The notes beneath the pieces were generated by a model. The model did not search any database. It was not told the origin of the DNA and saw only the letters and a list, made by a program, of their open reading frames with translations. 32,124 bases of DNA. Origin: Salinimicrobium sp. (GTDB lineage: Bacteria; Bacteroidota; Bacteroidia; Flavobacteriales; Flavobacteriaceae). Positions within the stretch are counted from its first letter, which is position 1; the number at the start of each line of letters is the position of its first letter. Made by a program: the position numbers and the translations under genes. The stretch is from contig JAGXIM010000087.1 of NCBI GenBank assembly GCA_024635665.1, positions 1 through 32,124 of the forward strand, given 5' to 3'. Of this stretch, positions 16,156 to 25,188 are shown piece by piece.

Positions 16156-17727
16156 ATGAATATTAAGAGTAAGATGTTGAAAATAACAACAGTTGTAGCT
16201 GTTGTTTTTTCTTTTATAGCCTGTGAAGATGATTTTCAAACGATTGGCAGCAATGTGATTGGGGCGCCAAATTTTTCAGCTGAACTATATGATGATGCTG
16301 AAATTTTTGCCTGGTCAAATGATCTGGCCCCTGTGCAAACCAACAACCTGCCAAGTTATCTTCTTGGGGTTTATGAGGATCAGCTTTTTGGAAAACAAAC
16401 GGCGAGTATTTTAACGCAGTTGGCGCTTGCCCGGGAAAACCCTTCTTTTGGGGACCAGCCGGTGATTGACAGCGTTGTGATGTATATTCCCTATTTTTCG
16501 AGGGAAATCCTGTCTGGCACTGAAGGTGCCGAATTTGTGCTGGATTCTGTTTACGGCGATGATCCTATTAAATTGTCAATTGTTGAAACCAATTTCTTTC
16601 TCAACCAGTTTGATCCTGAAACGAATTTTGAGCAGGCACAGAAGTATTACTCAAATCTGGAGCCTCGCATTGAAGAGAATCTAACGCCCAATGTGTTATT
16701 TGAAACAGAAAGTTTTACCCCTTCCCGGGCAAAAGTGGTTGAGTTTCCTGTAAATGAGGCTGGCGTGCGGGACACGATTCTAAGAAAACCAGCTTTAAGG
16801 GTTAAATTGGACGCAGAATTTTTCCAGAAGAAAATCCTTGACATGGGAGGAACTTCAGAATTGAGGAATCAAAATAACTTTAAAGACTACTTCCGAAGTA
16901 TTTATATTAAAGCCGAAGAAACGGGAAGTGATGGCAGCATGATGTTGCTGGACCTTTCGCAGGCCGAAGCTGGGATCACCTTGTATTATACGAACCAGAT
17001 AGAGGACACAAATGATTCTGATGGGGATGCAGATTCAACTGAGACCGTAAATGCCTATCAGTCTTATCAACTCACTTTCAACGGTACCAAAGTAAACACT
17101 TTTGATCAGGAAGTGCCAGAATTTGGGGACACCAAAAACCTCTTTTTGAAAGGCGGGGAAGGATCTATGGCAATTATTGAATTGTTTAGTGGCGAAGACG
17201 CCAACAATGACAATATCTCTGATGAGCTGGAATTCATCCGTGAAAGTAACTGGCTGGTCAATGAAGCCAATCTTGAGTTCTTTGTGAACAGGGAATATAT
17301 GACAGGATTAAATGAGCCAGAAAGGATTTTCCTTTATGACCTTTCCAACAATACGATTTTGGCCGATTACGTGATGGACAATCCCAGCCAAACAAATGCG
17401 CTTACTTCAAACTCCAACGCAAGCCATCTACAGCCTTTAAAAAGGGATGAAAACGGGAACGGGATTAGCTATAAGGTACAGTTGACAAGGCATATAAACA
17501 ACATTATAAATAATGACTCCACCAATACCAGGTTGGGATTAGTGGTAACGCAGAATGTGAATCTCGTGAGACATTCAGCTGTGCTCCAAACTGAAAGTAC
17601 AGATGTAAGGAGTGTCCCGAGAGGAGAGGTGATCACACCTAGAGCGACGGTCCTGTATGGTCCTGACGCGGAAGATGCCGAAAAGCGACTGAAATTGAGA
17701 ATATATTATACAGAACCAAAAAATTAA
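16156..17727 (+). CDS. DUF4270 family lipoprotein
   Basis: The 523-residue product has a lipoprotein signal (MLKITTVVAVVFSFIAC from the second Met, lipobox Cys at residue 23) followed by EDDFQTIGSNVIG, the usual beginning of DUF4270 proteins in Bacteroidota. The body is beta-rich, with family-type segments such as LPSYLLGVYEDQLFGKQTASILTQLAL (about 63-89), IDSVVMYIPYF, NWLVNEANLEFFVNREY and a C-terminal LKLRIYYTEPKN. It is predicted to sit in the outer membrane; its function is not established. The gene ends 3 nt before glmS, implying one transcript and coupled translation, and a tie to cell-envelope or amino-sugar supply is a reasonable guess only. Confidence 0.9.
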   Translation: MNIKSKMLKITTVVAVVFSFIACEDDFQTIGSNVIGAPNFSAELYDDAEIFAWSNDLAPVQTNNLPSYLLGVYEDQLFGKQTASILTQLALARENPSFGDQPVIDSVVMYIPYFSREILSGTEGAEFVLDSVYGDDPIKLSIVETNFFLNQFDPETNFEQAQKYYSNLEPRIEENLTPNVLFETESFTPSRAKVVEFPVNEAGVRDTILRKPALRVKLDAEFFQKKILDMGGTSELRNQNNFKDYFRSIYIKAEETGSDGSMMLLDLSQAEAGITLYYTNQIEDTNDSDGDADSTETVNAYQSYQLTFNGTKVNTFDQEVPEFGDTKNLFLKGGEGSMAIIELFSGEDANNDNISDELEFIRESNWLVNEANLEFFVNREYMTGLNEPERIFLYDLSNNTILADYVMDNPSQTNALTSNSNASHLQPLKRDENGNGISYKVQLTRHINNIINNDSTNTRLGLVVTQNVNLVRHSAVLQTESTDVRSVPRGEVITPRATVLYGPDAEDAEKRLKLRIYYTEPKN

Positions 17728-17730
17728 GCT

Positions 17731-19578
17731 ATGTGTGGAATTGTTGGCTATATAGGCCATAGGGATGCTTATCCTATTGTCCTCAAAGGTCTTCAGAGAT
17801 TGGAGTACAGGGGCTATGACAGTGCGGGGATCGCCCTATATAATGATGGGGAATTGAAAGTTTCCAAAACAAAAGGAAAGGTAGCCGATCTAAAGGCGAA
17901 AATAGAAAGTGAGAATAATACAGCCGGGACTTTGGCTCTTGGCCATACAAGATGGGCAACCCACGGGGTGCCCAATGATGTTAATTCGCACCCCCATATG
18001 TCCAATTCGGGAAACCTCGTGATCATTCATAACGGGATCATAGAGAACTACGAAAGCCTTAAAAAAGAATTGAAAGCAAGGGGGTATACTTTTGAATCTG
18101 ATACAGATACCGAAGTATTGGTGAACCTCATCGAAGATGTTAGCAAAAAAGAGAACGTCAGGTTGGGAAAAGCTGTCCAGATTGCACTTAATCAAACGGT
18201 GGGGGCTTATGCCATTGCGGTGTTTGACAAGACCAAACCAAACGAGATTGTTGTGGCGAGACTGGGTAGCCCGCTGGCCATTGGAGTGGGGGAAGAGGAA
18301 TTCTTTATTGCTTCAGATGCTTCCCCGTTTATTGAGTTTACCTCGAACGCCATTTATCTTGAAGATGGAGAAATGGCGGTAGTCCGCAGGCACAAAGGTG
18401 TCAAAGTTAGAAAGATCAAAGATGATCAACTGGTCGATCCATATGTGCAGGAATTACAAATGAACCTGGAGCAGATAGAGAAGAGCAATTTTGACCATTT
18501 TATGCTCAAAGAAATTTATGAGCAGCCAAGCGCAATTACCGATACCTATCGCGGCCGTCTTCTGGTTAATGAAGGGATAATTCGCATGGCAGGGGTGGAT
18601 GATAACCTGGAACGTTTCCTAAATGCACGTCGCATTGTGATCGTTGCCTGCGGAACCTCCTGGCACGCAGGTCTCGTGGCCGAATATATCTTTGAAGATT
18701 TGGCGCGGATCCCTGTGGAAGTGGAATATGCTTCAGAATTTAGATACAGGAACCCTATCATCAATTCAGATGATGTGGTGATCGCGATTTCCCAAAGTGG
18801 TGAAACTGCCGATACAATGGCTGCCATAAAACTTGCAAAAGAAAAAGGTGCCTTCGTTTTTGGCGTTTGTAACGTCGTGGGGTCTTCTATTTCCAGAGAG
18901 ACCAATGCAGGGGCTTATACCCATGCAGGACCTGAAATTGGAGTTGCTTCCACAAAAGCTTTTACTACCCAAATTACCGTTTTGACTTTGATAGCGCTTA
19001 AATTGGCGAAGGCAAAAGGTAATATTTCGAACACAGATTTCCATATGCATCTAAGGGAATTGGAAATGATTCCGCATAAAATTGAAGTTGCCCTGGAAGC
19101 GAATGAGCACATAAAAGAAGTTGCCTTTAAATATAAAGACGCACGCAATTGCCTTTACCTGGGAAGAGGATATAATTTCCCTGTTGCGCTGGAAGGAGCC
19201 CTTAAATTAAAGGAGATTTCCTACATCCACGCAGAAGGATATCCCGCAGCCGAAATGAAACACGGGCCAATTGCTTTGATCGATGAAAATATGCCGGTAG
19301 TAGTCATTGCCACCCGAAAAGGGCATTATGAGAAGGTGGTTAGCAATATTCAGGAAATAAAATCCAGGAGTGGAAAGATCATCGGAATTGTGACCGAAGG
19401 CGATACCAGTGTACGGGATCTGGCCGATTATGTAATCGAAGTGCCAGATACTATTGAATCGCTTACGCCGCTTGTTACTACGATTCCGCTTCAGCTCTTG
19501 TCTTACCACATTGCAGTAATGCTTGGTAAGAATGTAGACCAGCCGAGAAATTTGGCGAAGTCGGTGACGGTGGAATAA
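17731..19578 (+). CDS. glmS: glutamine--fructose-6-phosphate transaminase (isomerizing)
   Basis: GlmS makes glucosamine-6-phosphate from fructose-6-phosphate and glutamine, the entry to peptidoglycan and lipopolysaccharide precursors. The 615-residue product has the N-terminal nucleophile Cys2 (MCGIVGYIGHRDA), glutaminase-domain motifs GYDSAGIAL, GHTRWATHG and HNGIIENY, then two SIS sugar-isomerase domains (ACGTSWHAG at about 305; SQSGETADT at about 353; STKAFTTQ; GRGYNFPVALEGALKLKEISYIHAEGYPAAEMKHGP at about 475-510), and the canonical C-terminal DQPRNLAKSVTVE. Length is normal. No glmS ribozyme can be placed upstream because the preceding gene ends 3 nt before the ATG. A strong terminator follows. 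Confidence 0.97.
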   Translation: MCGIVGYIGHRDAYPIVLKGLQRLEYRGYDSAGIALYNDGELKVSKTKGKVADLKAKIESENNTAGTLALGHTRWATHGVPNDVNSHPHMSNSGNLVIIHNGIIENYESLKKELKARGYTFESDTDTEVLVNLIEDVSKKENVRLGKAVQIALNQTVGAYAIAVFDKTKPNEIVVARLGSPLAIGVGEEEFFIASDASPFIEFTSNAIYLEDGEMAVVRRHKGVKVRKIKDDQLVDPYVQELQMNLEQIEKSNFDHFMLKEIYEQPSAITDTYRGRLLVNEGIIRMAGVDDNLERFLNARRIVIVACGTSWHAGLVAEYIFEDLARIPVEVEYASEFRYRNPIINSDDVVIAISQSGETADTMAAIKLAKEKGAFVFGVCNVVGSSISRETNAGAYTHAGPEIGVASTKAFTTQITVLTLIALKLAKAKGNISNTDFHMHLRELEMIPHKIEVALEANEHIKEVAFKYKDARNCLYLGRGYNFPVALEGALKLKEISYIHAEGYPAAEMKHGPIALIDENMPVVVIATRKGHYEKVVSNIQEIKSRSGKIIGIVTEGDTSVRDLADYVIEVPDTIESLTPLVTTIPLQLLSYHIAVMLGKNVDQPRNLAKSVTVE

Positions 19579-19598
19579 AATAAATATCCAAAAAGGGG

Positions 19599-19634
19599 AA
19601 AACCTGCAATCTTTTTTGGTTGCAGGTTTTTTTT
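19599..19634 (+). terminator. intrinsic terminator after glmS
   Basis: An 11-bp perfect stem (AAAACCTGCAA at 19599-19609 with TTGCAGGTTTT at 19620-19630), a 10-nt loop and a T tract running to 19634. It closes the starch-synthase-like/DUF4270/glmS transcript. Confidence 0.9.
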
Positions 19635-19672
19635 ATGGCTGTTGAGAAACTCTAAATTGGGGAACGCTGAAA

Positions 19673-19701
19673 ACAACTTTTTAACGGTTCAAAAAAGTTG
19701 T
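19673..19701. repeat. 10-bp inverted repeat upstream of the atpD promoter
   Basis: ACAACTTTTT (19673-19682) and AAAAAGTTGT (19692-19701) are perfect inverted copies separated by 9 nt. No T tract follows on the plus strand, so it is unlikely to be a terminator for glmS, which already has one. It ends about 8 nt before the expected -33 position of the atpD promoter, so an operator role is possible. Confidence 0.45.
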
Positions 19702-19733
19702 GGTTTAACATACCTACTTTTAGACAAAAAACA

Positions 19734-19741
19734 TATCTTTG
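19734..19741 (+). promoter_or_regulatory. -7 promoter element of atpD
   Basis: TATCTTTG is an exact TAnnTTTG match. No good TTTG box is seen at the usual distance. The predicted 5' leader is about 90 nt, the longest in this window, and ends with a good ribosome-binding site (AAGGAA, 19824-19829, 7 nt before the ATG). Confidence 0.5.
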
Positions 19742-19833
19742 CCACCTGAAAAAGAGGGGGTTTGTTTTGGGATATATGTTCCCGTTAGCTGTTCTCCCTT
19801 AAGTCTTTAAAAATAAAACAATAAAGGAATTAG

Positions 19834-21345
<1,512 letters not shown>

Positions 21346-21370
21346 TTACTGAAAATCCCAATATACAAGC

Positions 21371-21417
21371 TCCAAATTCCAACCAGATAGGTTTTGGAAT
21401 TTGGAATTTGGAATTTG
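21371..21417. repeat. inverted and 7-bp tandem repeat between atpD and atpC
   Basis: TCCAAATTCCAA (21371-21382) pairs perfectly with TTGGAATTTGGA (21394-21405), with an 11-nt loop. The right arm continues as a short tandem repeat of the 7-mer TTGGAAT (about three copies, 21394-21414), so the hairpin can form in shifted registers. The atpC ATG lies 26 nt after the first right arm. It could act on mRNA stability or on atpC translation; that is inference. Confidence 0.65.
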
Positions 21418-21431
21418 AAACCTGGAAAAAT

Positions 21432-21722
21432 ATGTATTTAGAAATAGTTACTCCCGAAGCAGTCCTTCTAAGTTCAGAAGTGGATTCTGTGAGTGTGCCG
21501 GGAATCGGCGGGCAGTTCCAAATGTTGAACAATCACGCCCCGATAGTTGCTGTTCTGGGCAAAGGTGAAATCAAGATATATACCCATTCCAGCAATATTG
21601 CTTCTGAAGAATTGTCGAAAGACTTCAAAAAGGATAAAGTAGATAGCAAGATCCTTATTCTCCCTTTAAATGGCGGCGTGATTGAAATGAAAGATAATAA
21701 AATCATAGTTTTGGCAGATTAA
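21432..21722 (+). CDS. atpC: F1Fo ATP synthase subunit epsilon, short form
   Basis: The start is set at 21432 (MYLEIVTPEAVLLSSEVDSV) and not at the upstream in-frame ATG at 21408, which lies in the TTGGAAT repeat and would add eight repeat-coded residues. The 96-residue product has the N-terminal beta-sandwich of epsilon, including the PGIGGQFQMLNNHAPIVAVLGKGEIKI segment (about 23-49), which binds gamma and the c-ring. The C-terminal two-helix domain seen in E. coli or Bacillus epsilon (about 130-140 residues) is missing, so helix-based inhibition of ATP hydrolysis would not be possible. A strong terminator follows the stop codon. Confidence 0.93.
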   Translation: MYLEIVTPEAVLLSSEVDSVSVPGIGGQFQMLNNHAPIVAVLGKGEIKIYTHSSNIASEELSKDFKKDKVDSKILILPLNGGVIEMKDNKIIVLAD

Positions 21723-21733
21723 GCTGAAAAAAT

Positions 21734-21783
21734 AATAAAAGCAAAAAACCTGTTGCAGCTGCAACAGGTTTTTTGCTTTTATT
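21734..21783 (+). terminator. 50-bp perfect palindromic terminator after atpC
   Basis: Positions 21734-21783 form an uninterrupted perfect palindrome centred between 21758 and 21759 (core CCTGTTGCAGCTGCAACAGG). The transcript gives a stem of up to about 23 bp with a tiny loop, and the right arm includes the T-rich segment TTTTTTGCTTTT. The left arm is A-rich, so it could also terminate transcripts from the opposite strand. Confidence 0.9.
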
Positions 21784-21786
21784 GGG

Positions 21787-21846
21787 TTGGGCTAAAGCCC
21801 TAATTACTGGGAAATTTTGTTCCTCCGGCTAAAGCCGGAGGCAATT
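21787..21846 (-). repeat. REP-like paired-hairpin unit 1 (inverted orientation)
   Basis: Hairpin 1 is CCTCCGGC-TAAA-GCCGGAGG (21822-21841), preceded on the minus strand by AATTG. Hairpin 2 is GGGC-TAAA-GCCC (21789-21800). Read on the minus strand, it has the same order as units 2 and 3: AATTG, hairpin 1, about 20 nt, GGGC-TTTA-GCCC. Confidence 0.75.
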
Positions 21847-21978
21847 TATCAATTCAGGATCTTCCCCATACCTTTTGGGGCATCTAGTCAGGATCCTCAT
21901 AATGAACCATATTTCCAGAGAAAAATTGATTTAGCTCAACTTTTAGTTGGGATGATAGCCAGAAAATTTTAAGAAATG

Positions 21979-22047
21979 AATTGCTACAGGCTTCAGCCCG
22001 TGGTTAAGAGAATTGTAACATTAACAGGGCTTTATCCCAATTTAGGG
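21979..22047 (+). repeat. REP-like paired-hairpin unit 2
   Basis: AATTG is followed by hairpin 1 (CTACAGGC-TTCA-GCCCGTGG, 21984-22003, one mismatch and one wobble pair) and a degenerate hairpin 2 (GGGC-TTTA-TCCC, 22027-22038), then AATTTAGG. It aligns with unit 3 along nearly its whole length, so the two are direct repeats about 270 nt apart. Confidence 0.75.
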
Positions 22048-22248
22048 AACTTTTGCCAAAAGTATATCCATAGCGGGTATCCAAAAATGTGCTTTTGGAT
22101 AAATATTTTCTGAACAGCAATTGCCACAGCTTTTATCAGAGTTGAGTATCATTTTTTTCAGCTTTGCAGCCAAACTAGCCAATTGGCTAAATAAAAAAAT
22201 GTATTTCTACAGACTTTTTCCAGCTTGAAAAAGGCTGTTATGTACATT

Positions 22249-22316
22249 GAATTGCCACAGGCTTCAGCCTGTGGTCAAGAAAAGTGGATTTTTAATGGGC
22301 TTTAGCCCAATTTAGG
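22249..22316 (+). repeat. REP-like paired-hairpin unit 3
   Basis: GAATTG is followed by hairpin 1 (CCACAGGC-TTCA-GCCTGTGG, 22255-22274, perfect 8-bp stem) and hairpin 2 (GGGC-TTTA-GCCC, 22297-22308), then AATTTAGG. Compared with unit 1, two stem positions differ on both arms so that pairing is kept. Confidence 0.8.
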
Positions 22317-22377
22317 ATCAAGTGTTTGTGCTCTTAGGTTTCAACAGAGTCGGGCAAAAGAAAATTGTTGCCAAAAC

Positions 22378-24150
22378 CTACTTTTTCGATAGCCAGTCTG
22401 CTCTTGCTTGTTTTGCCTTTTTGGGAGCATCTTCATTTATGGAAATGCTGTATGCAGGATCTTCTGCTAAAATGACAATTTTTGTTTGTTCTTTCCCAAA
22501 TCGTTCAATTACCAATTCAATGGAATCGCCCGGCTCATATTTTTCCAATTCTTCTTTCCAATCATTGTCAGCTCCCAGAATGGTTTCATTTATGGAAATG
22601 ATCCTGTCTCCCTCGTTGAGCCCGGCTTGGTATACAGGAGTGTTTTTTGCAGGATTTCCACTTATGAAGAAGCCTTCATCATCCTGTGTTACAAAGGTTC
22701 CAAAAAAGGCATTTTCGGAAACTCTTTTTAGGTCAAGACCTACCGTTTCAAAAAGGTTTTCATAATCTGGCATGTTGCTGCTGTAGATGTATTTGCTAAA
22801 GAAATCTTCGGCAAAATCTGCATTGGCATACTCTGCGAGGGTCGTTTGAAGGTCTTTAAGATCGTAAGGATCTTCGGGTTCCCCATACTTCTCCCACATG
22901 AGGTGCATGTAATCGTCGAGGGTGAGCCCATTTTTCCGGAGTTTTAGATCCAGTGCGAGGGCCAGCATACTTCCGTAGGAATAATAGGAAATAAAGATAT
23001 TTTCCCGGTTGACGGGATCTACTGAAGTCGCCGCATCTACAAATGGCGCCTGGTAACTCATTTCTATTGGACTAAAATATTCCCTGGCAGGAGAATTCCA
23101 GACGTAATTAAAGGTTTCAGCAAGATCTTTCACATATTGTTCCGGGGTGATAAGTGCGGCCCGCCGAATGGTAAGAGGAGCATAGTAACTGGTAAAACCT
23201 TCGGCAAACCAAAGGGCACCACTCATATTTACTTCGGTAAAATCGAAAGGTTCGAGACTTTCCGGGCGGATCCTTTCCACATTCCAGGCATGAAAAAATT
23301 CGTGGGAAGCCGTGCCAATATTTCTTTCCATCCCTCCTTCTCCAAGGCTTCTGAAACTCGTGAGAACTGTGCTGTTGCGGTGTTCCATACCGTCACCGGA
23401 CACGTTTGGCATGTAACAGGCCAGGAAAGTGTATTCCCCATAATCAAACTCAGGTAGCTCTCCAAAAACCTCTTTTTGCTGCACTACAATTTTCTTTACT
23501 TTCTCAAAATATGTATCAAATTCCTGCGCTTTACCGGGATGGTGGAGCACAAACCTGATATTCTCTCCATTCAAAGTAAACTGCCGAAGATCAAAATCAC
23601 TGATTTCGGTTGGGCTGTCGAGAAAATAATAAAGATTGGGAGCAAAATAGGTGTTTTCCTGAAGATGCTTCAATTGGGTCGCGATCTTCCATTCGGGCAT
23701 GTTGTCAGTGTCAAAAGTGACTTGTATGGAACGCTCTTTCAGCTCTTCAGAAAGCATAAAAGTCGCCGGCATATTGAGATGGGCATGGGTTTCATCTATC
23801 TGGGAATAAGTGCCGTCTCCGCGGTTTGCAAAAAGCGTGTATTCAAGGTTCACTGTCCCGTCATGGCCCATGATCTTCCAGGAATAAGGATCTGGCCGCA
23901 GGATCTCCAACTGTTCCCCAGCCGAATTGGTGGCTGTCACAGCATATACATTTTTGGCGAATTCGTGCAGCGCATATCGGCCGGGAGAGCTTCGGCTCAT
24001 TCGTACCGTGAGCGGCTCCAGGGCGAGATCGGGAAAAGTGACCTCAATTAGTGCTTCGTGATGGACAGCATTTTCGAAGGAAACTTGATACGAATTCGTT
24101 TGGCCAAAACAGGCGGAAGAAATGAAAAGAATAATTGCAATAAATCGCAT
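22378..24150 (-). CDS. M61 family metallopeptidase with PDZ domain
   Basis: The 590-residue product has a signal peptide (MRFIAIILFISSACFGQ), an N-terminal beta-sandwich (about 20-180; family-typical MSRSSPGRYALHEFAKNVYAV and a YSQIDETHAHLNMPATFML strand), a gluzincin-type catalytic domain with HEFFH (H283, E284, H287) in TASHEFFHAWNVERIRP and the third zinc ligand E317 in LWFAEGFTSYY, and a C-terminal PDZ domain (about 485-575: GFFISGNPAKNTPVYQAGLNEGDRIISINETIL). Known M61 members are glycyl or broad aminopeptidases. Here the protein is probably periplasmic or surface-located. The gene starts 48 nt after the HTH gene on the same strand; whether it has its own promoter is unclear. Confidence 0.95.
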   Translation of the reverse strand: MRFIAIILFISSACFGQTNSYQVSFENAVHHEALIEVTFPDLALEPLTVRMSRSSPGRYALHEFAKNVYAVTATNSAGEQLEILRPDPYSWKIMGHDGTVNLEYTLFANRGDGTYSQIDETHAHLNMPATFMLSEELKERSIQVTFDTDNMPEWKIATQLKHLQENTYFAPNLYYFLDSPTEISDFDLRQFTLNGENIRFVLHHPGKAQEFDTYFEKVKKIVVQQKEVFGELPEFDYGEYTFLACYMPNVSGDGMEHRNSTVLTSFRSLGEGGMERNIGTASHEFFHAWNVERIRPESLEPFDFTEVNMSGALWFAEGFTSYYAPLTIRRAALITPEQYVKDLAETFNYVWNSPAREYFSPIEMSYQAPFVDAATSVDPVNRENIFISYYSYGSMLALALDLKLRKNGLTLDDYMHLMWEKYGEPEDPYDLKDLQTTLAEYANADFAEDFFSKYIYSSNMPDYENLFETVGLDLKRVSENAFFGTFVTQDDEGFFISGNPAKNTPVYQAGLNEGDRIISINETILGADNDWKEELEKYEPGDSIELVIERFGKEQTKIVILAEDPAYSISINEDAPKKAKQARADWLSKK

Positions 24151-24198
24151 GAATGTGGTTTTGGTGCGGGAAAATAGAAAAATAACCGATAAACCCGG

Positions 24199-24408
24199 CT
24201 ATTCTTCTTCCCTAAATTTAAGAATATCCCCCGGCTGACAGGCAAGTTCCCTGCAAATCGATTCCAGGGTTGAGAACCGCACGGCTTTTGCCTTTCCTGT
24301 TTTCAGGATAGAAAGGTTGGCGGTAGTGATCCCGATTTTTTCAGCAAGCTCGGTACTTTTCATCTGTCGCTTCTCAAGCATGATATCCAAATTGACGAAT
24401 ATAGGCAT
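24199..24408 (-). CDS. Xre-family helix-turn-helix regulator (YozG-like)
   Basis: The 69-residue product is almost wholly one Cro/C1-type HTH: MLEKRQMKSTELAEKIGITTANLSILKTGKAKAVRFSTLESICRELACQPGDIL (about residues 10-63), with the recognition helix around TTANLSILKTG. It follows the DUF2975 gene by 3 nt. Small HTH proteins of this type are regularly paired with DUF2975 membrane proteins in many bacteria; the target is unknown. Autorepression through the palindrome at 24938-24954 is inferred from its position. Confidence 0.92.
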   Translation of the reverse strand: MPIFVNLDIMLEKRQMKSTELAEKIGITTANLSILKTGKAKAVRFSTLESICRELACQPGDILKFREEE

Positions 24409-24411
24409 GGC

Positions 24412-24927
24412 TTAGACTGTTAATTCATTTTCTTCTTTCATGATCCTCGCGTTGTCAAAGATTTTGCTGAGATAAATAAAGAACAGGCCTATTGCGAGAA
24501 TAAACCAAAATGAGGTGAAAGAGAGGTCGATCTCAAGTCCCAGTCGAAGTTTGGCCTCTAGAAATATTGTGGCTATAAAATCAATTAGTCCCTGGCCCAA
24601 AGTTATAATGATGATGAGCTGCCCGATCAAGTTTAAAGAAGCTATCTGGTAACGCGTAAACAACTTTCCTTTGAAGAAGTTCCTGATTAGTTTCCGCAAA
24701 ATATAGATCGTGTATACCAACAAACCTCCTATGAATAATTCGGCCAAAATGACAACGAAGGCGGTTGGAGTGAGTTCAGAAATTGTTTGGCCTTTTAGCT
24801 CGATAGGAATGAAGTCACTTCCAAATATTGTGGTCATTGCAGTGAGGAAAACCGCACCGATAAAAGATAGCAATAGTAAGAAAAAACAAACATCCAGAAT
24901 TGTTTTTAGGAGAATGGGAGGTTTCAT
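24412..24927 (-). CDS. DUF2975 membrane protein
   Basis: The 171-residue product has four predicted membrane helices (about 10-30, 52-77, 95-120 and 135-158) and the typical middle segment YTIYILRKLIRNFFKGKLFTRYQIASLNLIGQLIIII between helices 2 and 3. The function of DUF2975 is not established; the stable pairing with an HTH regulator suggests a small sensory or regulatory module. The start is fixed by MKPPILLKTILDVCFFLLLL and by the short predicted leader. Confidence 0.9.
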   Translation of the reverse strand: MKPPILLKTILDVCFFLLLLSFIGAVFLTAMTTIFGSDFIPIELKGQTISELTPTAFVVILAELFIGGLLVYTIYILRKLIRNFFKGKLFTRYQIASLNLIGQLIIIITLGQGLIDFIATIFLEAKLRLGLEIDLSFTSFWFILAIGLFFIYLSKIFDNARIMKEENELTV

Positions 24928-24937
24928 GATTAGTTAA

Positions 24938-24954
24938 TTATCGTTTTACGATAA
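24938..24954. promoter_or_regulatory. putative operator of the DUF2975/HTH pair
   Basis: TTATCGT-TTT-ACGATAA is a perfect 7-bp inverted repeat with a 3-nt spacer. It starts exactly where the predicted -7 element ends and covers the predicted transcription start, 10 nt before the DUF2975 ATG. A dimeric HTH protein bound here would block transcription. Confidence 0.6.
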
Positions 24955-24985
24955 CAAACCTACAGTTTATTTATTGATAAACAAT
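24955..24985 (-). promoter_or_regulatory. predicted promoter of the DUF2975/HTH pair
   Basis: On the minus strand: ATTG (24985-24982), a 19-nt spacer and TAGGTTTG (24962-24955). This is an exact -7 match with one mismatch in the -33 box, at the consensus spacing. Confidence 0.65.
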
Positions 24986-25130
24986 AATTTTATTTTTAAA
25001 ATTCTGAAACTTAGAAGGTTGTTTGCTGCTGCTCATTTACTTTAAAAAATAAACTGTAGAATCTTGTGGGCAGCGGCTTTTGCAGATCATTAATTAGGAA
25101 AATGCTGAGGCAATTAAAACCTTCAGCAAG

Positions 25131-25161
25131 TTTAAAACCTCAAATTTTCCTGCTATATTTG
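25131..25161 (+). promoter_or_regulatory. predicted promoter of the mrp operon
   Basis: TTTA (25131-25134), a 19-nt spacer and TATATTTG (25154-25161) match the Bacteroidota consensus with one mismatch in the -33 box. Transcription would start around 25166-25168, about 21 nt before mrpA. The rest of 24986-25130 holds no gene. Confidence 0.65.
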
Positions 25162-25188
25162 TTTTCTACCGAACTTTGTAACTAATAT

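Larger units (their letters stand above)
21784..22377. other. gene-free region with REP-like elements
   Basis: This is the largest stretch without a credible gene, between the convergent atpC and M61 peptidase genes. It carries three REP-like paired-hairpin units (listed separately), a half-unit (AATTGCCACAGCTTTTATC, 22119-22137), a 9-bp hairpin (TATCCAAAA at 22078-22086 with TTTTGGATA at 22093-22101), and the 14-bp perfect palindrome TAGCCAATTGGCTA (22176-22189). Short open frames here are not supported by any protein signal. No tRNA or small RNA could be recognised. Confidence 0.75.

Noticed and set aside
17725-17733. glmS ribozyme
   Set aside because: The upstream gene ends 3 nt before the glmS ATG, leaving no room for a ribozyme leader.
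22322-22765. A 147-residue plus-strand open frame at the end of the REP-like region
   Set aside because: It lies almost wholly antisense to the M61 peptidase gene, has serine/phenylalanine-rich content typical of an antisense frame and no recognisable domain.
24986-25130. Possible small gene or RNA between DUF2975 and mrpA
   Set aside because: The stretch is AT-rich, has no open frame with a plausible start and no clear hairpin or tRNA-like fold beyond the two promoters.
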